The notes under the pieces were generated by a model. That model was not told the DNA's origin and made no database searches. It was given only the letters and a program-made list of their open reading frames with translations. The position numbers and the translations under genes are program-made. 18,077 nucleotides of DNA, from positions 1 through 18,077 of the forward strand of contig JAKITE010000053.1 in the NCBI GenBank assembly GCA_021648225.1, read 5' to 3'. Each line of letters opens with the position of its first letter. Positions within the stretch are counted from its first letter, which is position 1. Shown one piece after another: positions 1 to 7,287 of the stretch. Source of the DNA: Paracoccaceae bacterium. Lineage in GTDB: Bacteria; Pseudomonadota; Alphaproteobacteria; Rhodobacterales; Rhodobacteraceae.

Positions 1-1
1 T

Positions 2-44
2 CAAAAATATACTTTTCCTGCGCCGAAATCTGGCGTAGGAAAAG
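2..44 (-). terminator. Intrinsic terminator reading leftward
   Basis: Arms at 12-24 and 32-44 are complementary over 13 bp with a single G-U pair and a 7-base loop. Read on the minus strand, the hairpin is followed by TATATTTTTG (positions 11 down to 2), a U-rich tail; on the plus strand no T run follows. It therefore looks like a terminator for leftward transcription. The nearest leftward gene in the window is the CAP lipoprotein ending at 547, so its transcript would run antisense across the first L,D-transpeptidase. Alternatively it serves an unseen minus-strand transcript. Confidence 0.55.
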
Positions 45-68
45 CCAAACAGGCAATTGGATAAAATC

Positions 69-566
69 ATGACCTCTATTTCGCGCAGAGCAATATTCGG
101 CATTGCAGCAGCGGTTATTGCTGCGGTGCCTGCACGCGCCTCAAGCGATGAAGAAATGGCCGATATGGTGGTGATCTTCAAAAGCAGCCGAAAGCTATAT
201 TTATATCGTGACGGCGAACCGATCCGGCGCTTTACCATTGCGCTGGGCTGGGCACCCGAGGGCGACAAACAATTCGAGGGTGACGGCCGCACCCCCGAGG
301 GCACCTATTTTATTGACCGCCTGAACCCCAACAGCCAGTTTCATCTAAGCCTTGGTATTTCTTACCCCGACCCAAATGACCGCAACCGCGCTGCGGCTGC
401 CGGCGTTGATCCGGGCGGCGATATTTTCATTCATGGTAGCGATGGCCGTCGGCCCAACCGACGCCCCGATGACTGGACAGCCGGCTGCATTGCCGTCAGC
501 AATGCCGCAATCGAGGAAATCTGGCGTCGGGTGCCGATTGGCACCCCTATTGTGATTCAGCCATAA
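69..566 (+). CDS. L,D-transpeptidase family protein (YkuD domain), exported
   Basis: Predicted exported L,D-transpeptidase of about 165 residues. Such enzymes use an active-site cysteine to form 3-3 crosslinks in peptidoglycan or to attach proteins to it, in the periplasm. The N-terminus (SRRAIFG, then a hydrophobic run ending in ARA-S near residue 24) looks like a twin-arginine or Sec signal. The YkuD core follows: the strand VVIFKSSRKLYLYRDG, a GDGRTPEGTY motif, then IHGSD (His about 122) and DWTAGCIAVSN with catalytic Cys about 140. The usual Ser-His before Gly-Cys is Thr-Ala here, a known kind of variation in the family. ATG at 69 is preferred to the in-frame TTG at 57 because it begins directly before the signal peptide; neither has a convincing ribosome site. 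Its 3' end overlaps the convergent CAP gene by 20 bases. Confidence 0.88.
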   Translation: MTSISRRAIFGIAAAVIAAVPARASSDEEMADMVVIFKSSRKLYLYRDGEPIRRFTIALGWAPEGDKQFEGDGRTPEGTYFIDRLNPNSQFHLSLGISYPDPNDRNRAAAAGVDPGGDIFIHGSDGRRPNRRPDDWTAGCIAVSNAAIEEIWRRVPIGTPIVIQP

Positions 567-1068
567 CCACTGGCGTCATGTTTTGCTGTGCGCCAATCAG
601 CTGAACCCACCAAAGCTTGCCGCTTTCTTCTTGATACCAGCCAAGGCTCATATGGGTAGCATCAGGATGCAGCATCGCGGCTTTGGCACGGGGATCCGCA
701 TACCAGAACTGGAACATCTCGACCGGGCCTAAAAAAGTTTCAGCCACATTTTCGCCGGTAATTAGCCCGACAAATCCGGCTCGTTCAGCGCGGGTTTGCG
801 GCGATGAACGGTCCGATCCAAAATTCCAGGCCCGCAATTGCGCTGCCATATCCCGCGCATGGGTTTGCGCCGCAGCGGTCAGTTGCGGCGACAGGGTGAC
901 CGGCTGCAAGCCTTGTGCAGCGCGGATGGTATTGACCAGATCCATCTGATTCAGACGAATGGCATGGGCATCGCGTGGATCAATACGGTTAGGGCCACCA
1001 TTTTCGGTCTGGACACATCCTGCCAAACCTAATGTGGCCACCAATACCAAAGCTATTATTCGAACCAT
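547..1068 (-). CDS. CAP-domain (SCP-like) lipoprotein
   Basis: A 173-residue predicted lipoprotein: a hydrophobic leader ends in the lipobox LAGC, with Cys18 as lipidation site. The rest is a CAP domain (Pfam CAP, the SCP/PR-1 family): LVNTIRAAQGLQPVTLSPQL, THARDMAAQ, GSDRSSPQTRAERAGF, GENVAE and a C-terminal LGWYQEESGKLWWVQLIG. The GENVA glutamate is kept, but the two histidines that many CAP proteins use to hold a metal are not evident: AWNFGSD replaces the usual HxGSDG, and no SPGHR segment is seen. The molecular role of bacterial CAP proteins is poorly defined; an envelope location is likely. GGAG lies 8 bases before the ATG. It lies tail-to-tail with one L,D-transpeptidase and head-to-head with another. 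Confidence 0.85.
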   Translation of the reverse strand: MVRIIALVLVATLGLAGCVQTENGGPNRIDPRDAHAIRLNQMDLVNTIRAAQGLQPVTLSPQLTAAAQTHARDMAAQLRAWNFGSDRSSPQTRAERAGFVGLITGENVAETFLGPVEMFQFWYADPRAKAAMLHPDATHMSLGWYQEESGKLWWVQLIGAQQNMTPVVMAESQ

Positions 1069-1159
1069 CTATCCATCTCCAAAAAGCATTCCCGATGATC
1101 TTTAACGCCGATTCGGGCAGGATACAAATACCGAACTGTAACAATAACAGCAGTGTGAA

Positions 1160-1188
1160 TTGCACCTTTCGGCAGGAGCGAATATAAG
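1160..1188 (+). promoter_or_regulatory. Sigma-70-type promoter of the second L,D-transpeptidase
   Basis: TTGCAC at 1160-1165 and TATAAG at 1183-1188 are separated by exactly 17 bases, close to the sigma-70 consensus. The predicted start near 1195 leaves a leader of roughly 27 bases before the ATG at 1222. It is placed correctly in the divergent gap between the CAP gene and this gene. Confidence 0.6.
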
Positions 1189-1221
1189 CAGCGACGAAAT
1201 CATATTTTTTAGGTTAAAATC

Positions 1222-1797
1222 ATGAAAAATAAACTATCGCGCCGCAGCTTTACCACAACCATGTTGGCGGCTGGCGTTATGGCCCCGACATTGGCCAAAG
1301 CCCAAGAACAGGCTGCAACCGCCGATCTGGCTGCACCCAGCTATGTCAGCTCCAGCTTTGTCAGCGTCAATTGGCGCGATTATTTTGAAAACCTGCGCAA
1401 AGGCGTTATCGTTTCAGATACACGCGGGCGGGTTTTACATTTCTGGTCCGAGGAAGAAGAGTATATCATCTACCCCACCAGCGTTCCCCTGACCGAGGAA
1501 TTAACCAAACGCGGGCGCACCTCGGTTGTGCGCCTTGTCGAGGGGCCGGAATGGCGCCCGACCCCGAACATGCTGCGCCGCGATCCGGAATTGCCGCGCT
1601 ATGTCGGCCCCGGGCCGGAAAACCCGCTGGGCACCCATGCCATGTATCTAAGCTGGCAATATTACCGCATTCACGGCACCAACGATACGCGCAAAATCGG
1701 GCGCCAAGCCTCAAACGGCTGTATCGGGTTATATAACGAAGACATTCTCGACCTGTTTGGTCGCTGCAAAGTCGGCACACAGGTGATATTAATCTAG
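1222..1797 (+). CDS. L,D-transpeptidase (ErfK/YbiS/YcfS/YnhG type), Tat-exported
   Basis: A 191-residue protein with a clear twin-arginine signal (KNKLSRRSFTTTMLAAG, cleavage near AKA-Q at residue 28). The mature part is a YkuD domain: FVSVNWRDYF, TRGRVLHFWSEEEEYIIYPTSVP, LGTHAMYLSW, RIHGTNDTRKIGRQAS and NGCIGLYNEDI. His151 and Cys167 are the predicted catalytic pair. The segment SNGCIGL lacks the arginine that usually follows the Cys-Ile (SHGCIRL). The alphaproteobacterial family commonly crosslinks peptidoglycan or tethers outer-membrane proteins; which of these applies cannot be read from the sequence. ATG at 1222 has only a weak upstream AGG. It is preceded by its own promoter and followed by a strong terminator, so it is probably a single-gene transcript. 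Confidence 0.92.
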   Translation: MKNKLSRRSFTTTMLAAGVMAPTLAKAQEQAATADLAAPSYVSSSFVSVNWRDYFENLRKGVIVSDTRGRVLHFWSEEEEYIIYPTSVPLTEELTKRGRTSVVRLVEGPEWRPTPNMLRRDPELPRYVGPGPENPLGTHAMYLSWQYYRIHGTNDTRKIGRQASNGCIGLYNEDILDLFGRCKVGTQVILI

Positions 1798-1822
1798 CTT
1801 ACTCGACCCCCCCCTGCCAAGT

Positions 1823-1864
1823 GGTGCATTTTTGTCGCATTAATTCGCAAAATGCACCCTTTTT
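1823..1864 (+). terminator. Intrinsic terminator after the second L,D-transpeptidase
   Basis: Perfect 10-bp arms GGTGCATTTT (1823-1832) and AAAATGCACC (1849-1858), a 16-base loop, then C and five T (1860-1864). It lies 25 bases after the stop codon. Confidence 0.75.
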
Positions 1865-1949
1865 GTGCAGGCTGGCTCAAGTATCTTTTAGTCTTGTCAA
1901 CTATTTGTTAACATTTGGCACCTTCCGTCGCCTGATATTGCCGTGCGGC

Positions 1950-1958
1950 TGGTATAAA
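1950..1958 (+). promoter_or_regulatory. Extended -10 promoter of the first small secreted protein
   Basis: TGGTATAAA (TG-N-TATAAA) is an extended -10 element; no good -35 stands 17 bases upstream. The predicted start near 1965 leaves a very short leader that still holds the AAGG ribosome site at 1967-1970. Confidence 0.4.
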
Positions 1959-1977
1959 TTTTATTCAAGGTGTTAAA

Positions 1978-2178
1978 ATGAAAAAGCTATTTGCAATCGC
2001 AACCGCAACCATCGCTTCGGCCGCCGCAGCAACCGCTGGCAGCATTGCTTATGTTGCCCCCGAAATAACCAGAATTGAAGAACCCGCGCCTATGGGTGGC
2101 TCCGGTATCTGGTTGATCCCGCTTATTATTCTGGGCGTTTTGATCTTGTCCCTCACCGGAGAAGAACCCACGGATTGA
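1978..2178 (+). CDS. Small secreted/membrane protein, copy 1 of a tandem pair
   Basis: A 66-residue protein of unknown function. Visible parts are an alanine-rich signal peptide (residues 1 to about 20), a short linker IAYVAPEITRIEEPAP, the turn MGGSG, a hydrophobic segment WLIPLIILGVLILSL (about 45-59) and an acidic tail GEEPTD. A cleaved, single-span membrane protein with an acidic end is the simplest reading. AAGG lies 7 bases before the ATG. The next gene is a near copy (7 differences in the first 63 residues). Small alanine-rich secreted proteins (YjbE/GfcA in enterobacteria) accompany YjbF/YjbH exopolysaccharide genes. The neighbouring yjbFH suggests an analogous role, but sequence likeness to YjbE was not established. 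Confidence 0.8.
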   Translation: MKKLFAIATATIASAAAATAGSIAYVAPEITRIEEPAPMGGSGIWLIPLIILGVLILSLTGEEPTD

Positions 2179-2209
2179 TGCCTCTGCGCCAAGCATAAGC
2201 ATAATATCA

Positions 2210-2238
2210 TTGACCCAAGCGCGTCAGACTCTTATATC
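2210..2238 (+). promoter_or_regulatory. Sigma-70-type promoter of the second small protein
   Basis: TTGACC (2210-2215) and TATATC (2233-2238) are 17 bases apart. A start near 2245 fits the ATG at 2276 with AAGGG before it. This gives the second copy its own promoter and argues against the longer in-frame start at 2210, which would lie inside the -35. Confidence 0.6.
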
Positions 2239-2275
2239 GATTCAGCAACTAACCATTAATCCAAGGGATGTAAAA

Positions 2276-2485
2276 ATGAAAAACCTATTCGCAATCGCAA
2301 CAGCAACCATGGCTTCGGCTGCCGCAGCGACCGCTGGCAGCATTGCTTATGTTGCCCCCGAAGTAACCATGATCGAAGAATCCGCACCTATGGGTGGTTC
2401 CGGCACATGGTTGATTCCGCTAATTATTCTGGGCGTTTTGATTTTGTCTCTGACAGCAGAAGAGCAAGAACCTAACGAGGAGTAA
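2276..2485 (+). CDS. Small secreted/membrane protein, copy 2 of a tandem pair
   Basis: A 69-residue paralogue of the protein at 1978-2178 with the same plan: alanine-rich signal peptide, IAYVAPEVTMIEESAP linker, MGGSG turn, hydrophobic segment WLIPLIILGVLILSL and acidic tail AEEQEPNEE. The first 63 residues differ at only seven positions, so this is a recent or strongly conserved duplication. The start at 2276 is chosen over an upstream in-frame ATG at 2210 because the copy-1 alignment begins here and AAGGG stands shortly before it. The extra 22 residues upstream are not signal-like. It has its own promoter and a strong terminator. Function unknown; a link to the adjacent yjbFH envelope genes is inferred from position only. 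Confidence 0.82.
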   Translation: MKNLFAIATATMASAAAATAGSIAYVAPEVTMIEESAPMGGSGTWLIPLIILGVLILSLTAEEQEPNEE

Positions 2486-2509
2486 TCCAACCAACCCAAG
2501 CACTTATTA

Positions 2510-2538
2510 AACGGAGAAACCCAGGTTTCTCCGTTTTT
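2510..2538 (+). terminator. Strong intrinsic terminator, possibly bidirectional
   Basis: Perfect 12-bp arms AACGGAGAAACC (2510-2521) and GGTTTCTCCGTT (2524-2535), followed by T to 2538. It ends the small-protein transcript and touches the stop codon of the convergent yjbF-like gene (2538-2540). On the minus strand it is followed only by TAATAAG, so termination there is less certain. Confidence 0.8.
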
Positions 2539-3245
2539 CATTCTTCAAGCGTAAATGGTTCCAGCACATCGATTTCGATTGATCCCTGCCGTGGTCCCAG
2601 CCATTGGGTGGATTGCATGATCTGCCCGGTTTCACCGACCAGATGGGTATTGGTGAAACTGACACCGTCACCATGACAAGCATATTGCATAACCCGGGTT
2701 TCAAAAACCTTGTCCAGCAGCGCCAGCTCAAAATCCGGCCCTGCGGTTAGCTGACAGTTAACCGAAATAACCGTGCCGCTTGGCCCATCGCCGGGCATGT
2801 GGTAATCTCGGGTCAGGTTTTCTGGCCAATCGTCGGGCAACGTCAACACAGCCACCGGATCATCCATATCACTACGCAGCGCTAAAAGATCGGTGTCAAT
2901 GCCTCGGCTGGCGGTAATCAGGCTACCGCGCAGGGTCAGGGTTTGCTGCAATTGTGACGCATAGGTCACATAATCATCGTTCAGCGACCGCGCATAAAGC
3001 AAAACACCTTTGGTATCATCGCCGACCCGCGCCCGAATAATCGCCAGACCTGTGTCTTGGATTTTTTCAAAAGTCAGCACAATCGGGGTGCGGGCTGCCT
3101 GTTCTGCTTCCAGCGCTTCGGCAGCGGCACGGCTGCCGGGTTTGATTTTATCCCAGACCGCCGAAAGAACAGGGTTTGACCCGCCACCGGATGAACATCC
3201 AGCAAGCAATGCTGCCAATGATAAGATGCCTATGGCGCGCATCAT
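2538..3245 (-). CDS. YjbF family lipoprotein (exopolysaccharide-associated)
   Basis: A predicted outer-membrane lipoprotein of 235 residues. The N-terminus MMRAIGILSLAALLAGCSS has a textbook lipobox LAGC. The body (AVWDKIK, TFEKIQDTGLAIIRARVGDD, the central SRGIDTDLLAL, DWPENLTRDYHMPGD, the C-terminal FTNTHLVGETGQIMQSTQWLGP) fits the YjbF/GfcB family, encoded with YjbH/GfcD in exopolysaccharide and group 4 capsule loci. The ATG at 3245 is preferred to the in-frame TTG at 3251 because it forms an ATGA overlap with the yjbH stop, a sign of translational coupling. No YjbG/GfcC gene follows; the next feature is the convergent terminator. The exact biochemical role of the family is not settled. 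Confidence 0.85.
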   Translation of the reverse strand: MMRAIGILSLAALLAGCSSGGGSNPVLSAVWDKIKPGSRAAAEALEAEQAARTPIVLTFEKIQDTGLAIIRARVGDDTKGVLLYARSLNDDYVTYASQLQQTLTLRGSLITASRGIDTDLLALRSDMDDPVAVLTLPDDWPENLTRDYHMPGDGPSGTVISVNCQLTAGPDFELALLDKVFETRVMQYACHGDGVSFTNTHLVGETGQIMQSTQWLGPRQGSIEIDVLEPFTLEE

Positions 3246-5329
3246 TGCCAAAAAGCCCCCCAGCTTTCGTTCAGGTCAATCACGGAATTGCCGCGAATAA
3301 CCGGATAAAGCCGGTTGGCAACATTCAACCGCGCGCCGCCGTCATTGCCATACCCGGCCAGATCAACCGTAATCGAAGACCGGCTTTCAAATGGCAAGGT
3401 CCATGCAAACGGAATGGTCAAAGACACCCCCTTGGAGAAATTACCCGTGCCAAAATCGGCAAAACTGACATCGGTTAAGGTGAAAAAGCCCGCGACCTCC
3501 CAGCCATTGGTGAACTGGCGCGAAAGGCTGAATGTCGCCCCCCAGTCACCCGCCAGATACCGGCCAACATCCAGTTGGGCCTCTAGCCCCTGAAAGCCGG
3601 TATTCCAGTAAACCGAGGCAAAGCCGGTTACGGTTTCATACCCCTGAAACCCGAACATTGAATCAAAAGCGCGCTGTTTGGCATAAGATAATTCAACCCC
3701 AGTGCCCCAGCTTTGATTGGTGGGTTTCCATAGTAATTCGCCACTGATGCCGCCAAACATGCGTTCTAAATAGCCCGCTGATACCCGCCCGTAAACCGCC
3801 GGATTAACCTTGAACAGGTAATCCGCCGTCAGCCGTGTAACCACCGGACCGGAATTATTATAAAGCGCTGCATCACTGCGCACATGCGGGATAGGGCTGG
3901 TGGACGGCCCTGCGCCTTCGCCAATATTGCCGCCCAACCGTTGTGATACCGCCAGATTAAGCCCAAAGCCGCGTGAAATCTGGTAATTGGCATTGCCAAC
4001 AATCAAAAAATCAATCTGGCCAACCCCACCGGCGCTAAACAGGTTAACCGGCATTCTGGGGTTGAGCGACCATGAAAACCGAGGGTAAACATCCGGCGTC
4101 CAAACCGTGTCACCGGCAATATTAAACGACGCATCGCTGAATTGGGTGGTTTCAAAGCTGCGCATGCCTGCATCGGGGCGATCAACCTGCGCCTCCAGAT
4201 CGGAACGGTGGATTTCCATTGTGGTGGTCGGCAATGCGCCGGCCATCAGGGTTATGCGAAAAACCTCAACCGAAGCAGGCGCAGAACCGGCCAATATCCG
4301 CGCCAAGCGGCCCACCGCCATCGGGCTGCGCGAATATTTGGTGTTGGCGATATAAAGCTCCAGCACCGAACCATCAATGCGCCCTTCTTTGACCTGAATA
4401 CCGTCATTGGCCAGCGCATCGGCCAAGGCTTTGACCATGGCGCTTTGTACCGCAGGGTTGGCGGCCCAAGCCGTGTCACGGCTGGCATCCGCTGGCCGTG
4501 CATTTATCGGCGCGGGGCCAGTGCCAATATCTTGCGGGGTGATTGGTACATTCGGATTACCGGTTAACGTCACCCGAAAACCAAAATCAGAGCCGTAATT
4601 ATAATAAGCCCCCATCGAAATATTATTGCCAAGCCGGTATTCCAAGCCAAAATTAAACGGAGAATTGCGTTCAAAATCGCCAAAAGCCAGCTCTCCGGCA
4701 TAATCATCCGATGAATATTCCGCCTTGAAGGTCAGGTTTTTCATTGGCGTTTGCCATTCAACCCCGGCAAAAAACGCAGCATCACCTGTAAAAAGATGCT
4801 CAAATCCGACACCGTTATCCATGGCAGGGCGCGGGCCAAGCACCTGTCCAATCGAATTAAACGTGCCAAGCCGCCCCCAGCCCAGCCCGCCGGTAACCCG
4901 CAGGTTTGAACCAAAGCTTTTGCTGGCCACCAGATATTCGCTGGTGGTTGGCCCGTTTGACATAAAATCCCGAAACCCCAACGCCACTGCGGGGCGCATA
5001 TTGCCCTCGGACAACAGCTGGAATTTCAGATCCAGCGCCGTATCGCCAAACCCATCACCGGGCGCGGTCCAGTCAGCCAGCGAAACCGAGCGTGTCGAGG
5101 CCTCGATCCACGGCAAAAGCTGGAAATTAAACGTCGCACCACCCATGGTGCCATTGCCGATAAACGACCAGCTGGTCTGGCCATCGGGCTGCATCACCGC
5201 ATTGGGCATATCAATAATACCGACCGAGCCGTTGCTGCCAAAACTGGCCCCGAAACCTTGTGCATTTGCCGCTGGCACAAGCCCCGCAGCCAGCAAAGTT
5301 GTTGCGATCAAACGACCAATTACAGACAT
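3242..5329 (-). CDS. YjbH-like outer-membrane beta-barrel protein
   Basis: A 695-residue protein, very close to the length of enterobacterial YjbH/GfcD. A Sec signal peptide ends near ANA-Q (residue 23). The mature start GFGASFGSNGSVGIIDMPNAVM is typical of the family (the 'GLIDMPTA' segment), followed by alternating aromatic and glycine-rich strands such as GDTALDLKFQLLSEG, LRVTGGLGWGRLGTF and YNYGSDFGFRVTLTGNPN, as expected of an outer-membrane barrel. The family works with YjbF in production or export of exopolysaccharide. A GGGG lies a few bases before the ATG. The gene begins 72 bases after the SDR gene, with only weak promoter-like boxes between, so it may have its own promoter or be read from the upstream operon. 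Confidence 0.88.
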   Translation of the reverse strand: MSVIGRLIATTLLAAGLVPAANAQGFGASFGSNGSVGIIDMPNAVMQPDGQTSWSFIGNGTMGGATFNFQLLPWIEASTRSVSLADWTAPGDGFGDTALDLKFQLLSEGNMRPAVALGFRDFMSNGPTTSEYLVASKSFGSNLRVTGGLGWGRLGTFNSIGQVLGPRPAMDNGVGFEHLFTGDAAFFAGVEWQTPMKNLTFKAEYSSDDYAGELAFGDFERNSPFNFGLEYRLGNNISMGAYYNYGSDFGFRVTLTGNPNVPITPQDIGTGPAPINARPADASRDTAWAANPAVQSAMVKALADALANDGIQVKEGRIDGSVLELYIANTKYSRSPMAVGRLARILAGSAPASVEVFRITLMAGALPTTTMEIHRSDLEAQVDRPDAGMRSFETTQFSDASFNIAGDTVWTPDVYPRFSWSLNPRMPVNLFSAGGVGQIDFLIVGNANYQISRGFGLNLAVSQRLGGNIGEGAGPSTSPIPHVRSDAALYNNSGPVVTRLTADYLFKVNPAVYGRVSAGYLERMFGGISGELLWKPTNQSWGTGVELSYAKQRAFDSMFGFQGYETVTGFASVYWNTGFQGLEAQLDVGRYLAGDWGATFSLSRQFTNGWEVAGFFTLTDVSFADFGTGNFSKGVSLTIPFAWTLPFESRSSITVDLAGYGNDGGARLNVANRLYPVIRGNSVIDLNESWGAFWQ

Positions 5330-5401
5330 AATACCCCACAGCGAATCTATTGCTTTTCTTTATTTGTTTTTACAGGGATTCAAAATGCAAAGCGAGGTGA
5401 T

Positions 5402-6253
5402 TCATTTTTCCGCACCCGTTTCGGCGGCCAACAGCATTTCGAGGCCGGTTTTATAGTCAGGATAAATCAGCGAAATACCTAATTTCTGTTTGATCTTGGC
5501 ATTTGAGACCTTTTTGGATTCCGCATAAAAACTGCGCGCCATCGGGGGTAGATCGGCAGTTTCAAAATCAACCGCCTTGGGAATGGGCATACCCAGCAAA
5601 TGTGCAGCCTTTGCAATCACATCTTGGGGCGGGGCCGGATCATCATCACAGACATTGTAAATTTCACCCGCATCCGGTGCCTTAACCGAACCCATCAGCA
5701 CCTGCGCGATATCCTCCACATGAATTCGGCTAAACACCTGATCCGGTTTGATAATCCGCCGTGCTGTGCCATTGCGAACCTTGGCAAAAGGTCCGCGCCC
5801 AACCCCGTAAATGCCAGCCAACCGGAAAATACGCACCGGCAAAGCATGGCTTTCAAACAGTTCCAGCCATTGTTTTTCAGCCCGCACACGGTGGTGCCCG
5901 CGCGTGGTTGCAGGGGTCAGGGCTGTGGTTTCATCCACCCAGCCCCCGCCGTGATCTCCGTAAACGCCGGTGGTGGATAAATAGCCGACCCATTGCAAAT
6001 GGCTGGCCGCCTGTTGAAAATCTTTCAAAAGCCGCGCCAATACCGGATCGCCGTTTTCATCGGGTGCAGCGCTGATCAACACATGGCTGGCCGCCGCCAA
6101 AGCCGCAGAAATATCGCAGCCCGGCCATTGCATGACCCCCGATTTTCCGGATTCGCGCGTGGTGCCGATAACGCGCCAGCCCTCAGCCCGCAGCGCAGTT
6201 GCAAAAACCTGCGCGGTGTAACCATAGCCAAAAATCAACATTGTTTTCGTCAT
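5402..6253 (-). CDS. NAD(P)-dependent epimerase/dehydratase, SDR (YeeZ-like)
   Basis: A 283-residue atypical extended short-chain dehydrogenase. The N-terminal Rossmann motif GYGYTA (residues 9-14) with the strand MLIFG should bind NAD(P). Further hallmarks are VLISAAPDENGD, YLSTTGVYGDHGG, RIFRLAGIYGVGR and IHVEDIAQVL, which match the YeeZ-like branch. That branch tends to lack the classical YxxxK catalytic pair, and here GHHRVRAEKQWLE occupies the helix. The substrate is unknown. The ATG overlaps the queG stop by 4 bases (ATGA), so it is translated from the gst-queG transcript. Confidence 0.85.
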   Translation of the reverse strand: MTKTMLIFGYGYTAQVFATALRAEGWRVIGTTRESGKSGVMQWPGCDISAALAAASHVLISAAPDENGDPVLARLLKDFQQAASHLQWVGYLSTTGVYGDHGGGWVDETTALTPATTRGHHRVRAEKQWLELFESHALPVRIFRLAGIYGVGRGPFAKVRNGTARRIIKPDQVFSRIHVEDIAQVLMGSVKAPDAGEIYNVCDDDPAPPQDVIAKAAHLLGMPIPKAVDFETADLPPMARSFYAESKKVSNAKIKQKLGISLIYPDYKTGLEMLLAAETGAEK

Positions 6254-7287
6254 GCAATCCCCAAAATCCGCGCCTTTGCCCAGCCAGCCGCATCTTGCAC
6301 GGTCGGGTCTGCATCCTGCATCAGGGCCTCGCAGGTCGGGATCAGGCTGGGTTTACCGGAATTACCGATTGCATATAAAACATTGCGCACAAACCGGTCG
6401 CGCCCGATGCGCTTAACGGGTGATCCCTGAAAAACCTCGCGGAAACCCGCATCGTCAAGACAGGCCAGATGCGCCAGTTTCGGGCAACGCAATTCAATGC
6501 GCGCCCAATATTTTGTATCCGCTGCAACTTGCGCAAATTTGTTCCACGGGCACACGGCCAGACAATCATCACAGCCATAAATCCGGTTGCCCAGCATGGG
6601 GCGCAATTCCAGATCAACCGGCCCTTTATGCTCAATCGTTAAATAAGAAATACACCGCCTCGGGTCCAGTTGATAAGGTGCCGGAAAAGCATTGGTCGGG
6701 CAAATATCCAGACAATTGGTGCAATTTCCGCAATGGTCCGGTTCGGGATTATCTTTGGGCAGATCCAGCGTTGTGAAAATCGCCCCCAGAAAAAACCAAC
6801 TGCCCAGTTCTCGGCTAACCACATTGGTGTGTTTGCCCTGCCAGCCCAGCCCCGCCGCCTGCGCCAGCGGTTTTTCCATCACGGGGGCAGTATCGACAAA
6901 TACCTTAATCTCGCATTTTTGCTGCTCGATTAACCACCGCCCCAGCCGTTTCAGGCGTTTTTTCACCGGATCATGATAATCGCGATTGCGCGCATAAACC
7001 GAAATTGACCCGCGATCCGGCATTTCCAGCAGCCGCAGCGGGTCTTCGTCCGGCCCGTAATTCTGCGCCAGCATGATCACCGATTTGGCCTCGGGCCACA
7101 GCGCCGCAGGGTTGCCGCGCCAATTCACCCGCTCATTCATCCAGGCCATCTGGCCGTGATAGCCTTTTTGCAAAAAATCATCCAGCCGCCCGGCCGTGGC
7201 AGGCACCGCATCGGGCGCACAAATGCCGACCTGCTCAAACCCGACCTCAAGCGCGTGCTGGCGCAGGGATTGGGCCAGTTCCTGCAT
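6250..7287 (-). CDS. queG: Epoxyqueuosine reductase QueG
   Basis: QueG carries out the last step of queuosine synthesis in tRNA, reducing epoxyqueuosine at the wobble position with a cobalamin cofactor and two [4Fe-4S] clusters. Seen here: the conserved VDTAPVMEKPLAQAAGLGW segment with the likely catalytic Asp about 132, a first ferredoxin motif CGNCTNCLDICPT (Cys about 187, 190, 193, 197), RRCISYLTIEHKG, and a second motif YGCDDCLAVCPWNKF (Cys about 240, 243, 247). A C-terminal HEAT-like repeat (NVLYAIGNSG) follows. Length (345) is typical. The ATG at 7287 shares its A with the gst stop (TGATG) and is preferred to the TTG at 7290. It sits in the middle of a three-gene coupled operon. Confidence 0.96.
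   Translation of the reverse strand: MQELAQSLRQHALEVGFEQVGICAPDAVPATAGRLDDFLQKGYHGQMAWMNERVNWRGNPAALWPEAKSVIMLAQNYGPDEDPLRLLEMPDRGSISVYARNRDYHDPVKKRLKRLGRWLIEQQKCEIKVFVDTAPVMEKPLAQAAGLGWQGKHTNVVSRELGSWFFLGAIFTTLDLPKDNPEPDHCGNCTNCLDICPTNAFPAPYQLDPRRCISYLTIEHKGPVDLELRPMLGNRIYGCDDCLAVCPWNKFAQVAADTKYWARIELRCPKLAHLACLDDAGFREVFQGSPVKRIGRDRFVRNVLYAIGNSGKPSLIPTCEALMQDADPTVQDAAGWAKARILGIA

Noticed and set aside
4725..5456. Plus-strand frame of 243 codons opposite yjbH
   Set aside because: It is a shadow of the YjbH-like gene, without a signal, domain or ribosome site.
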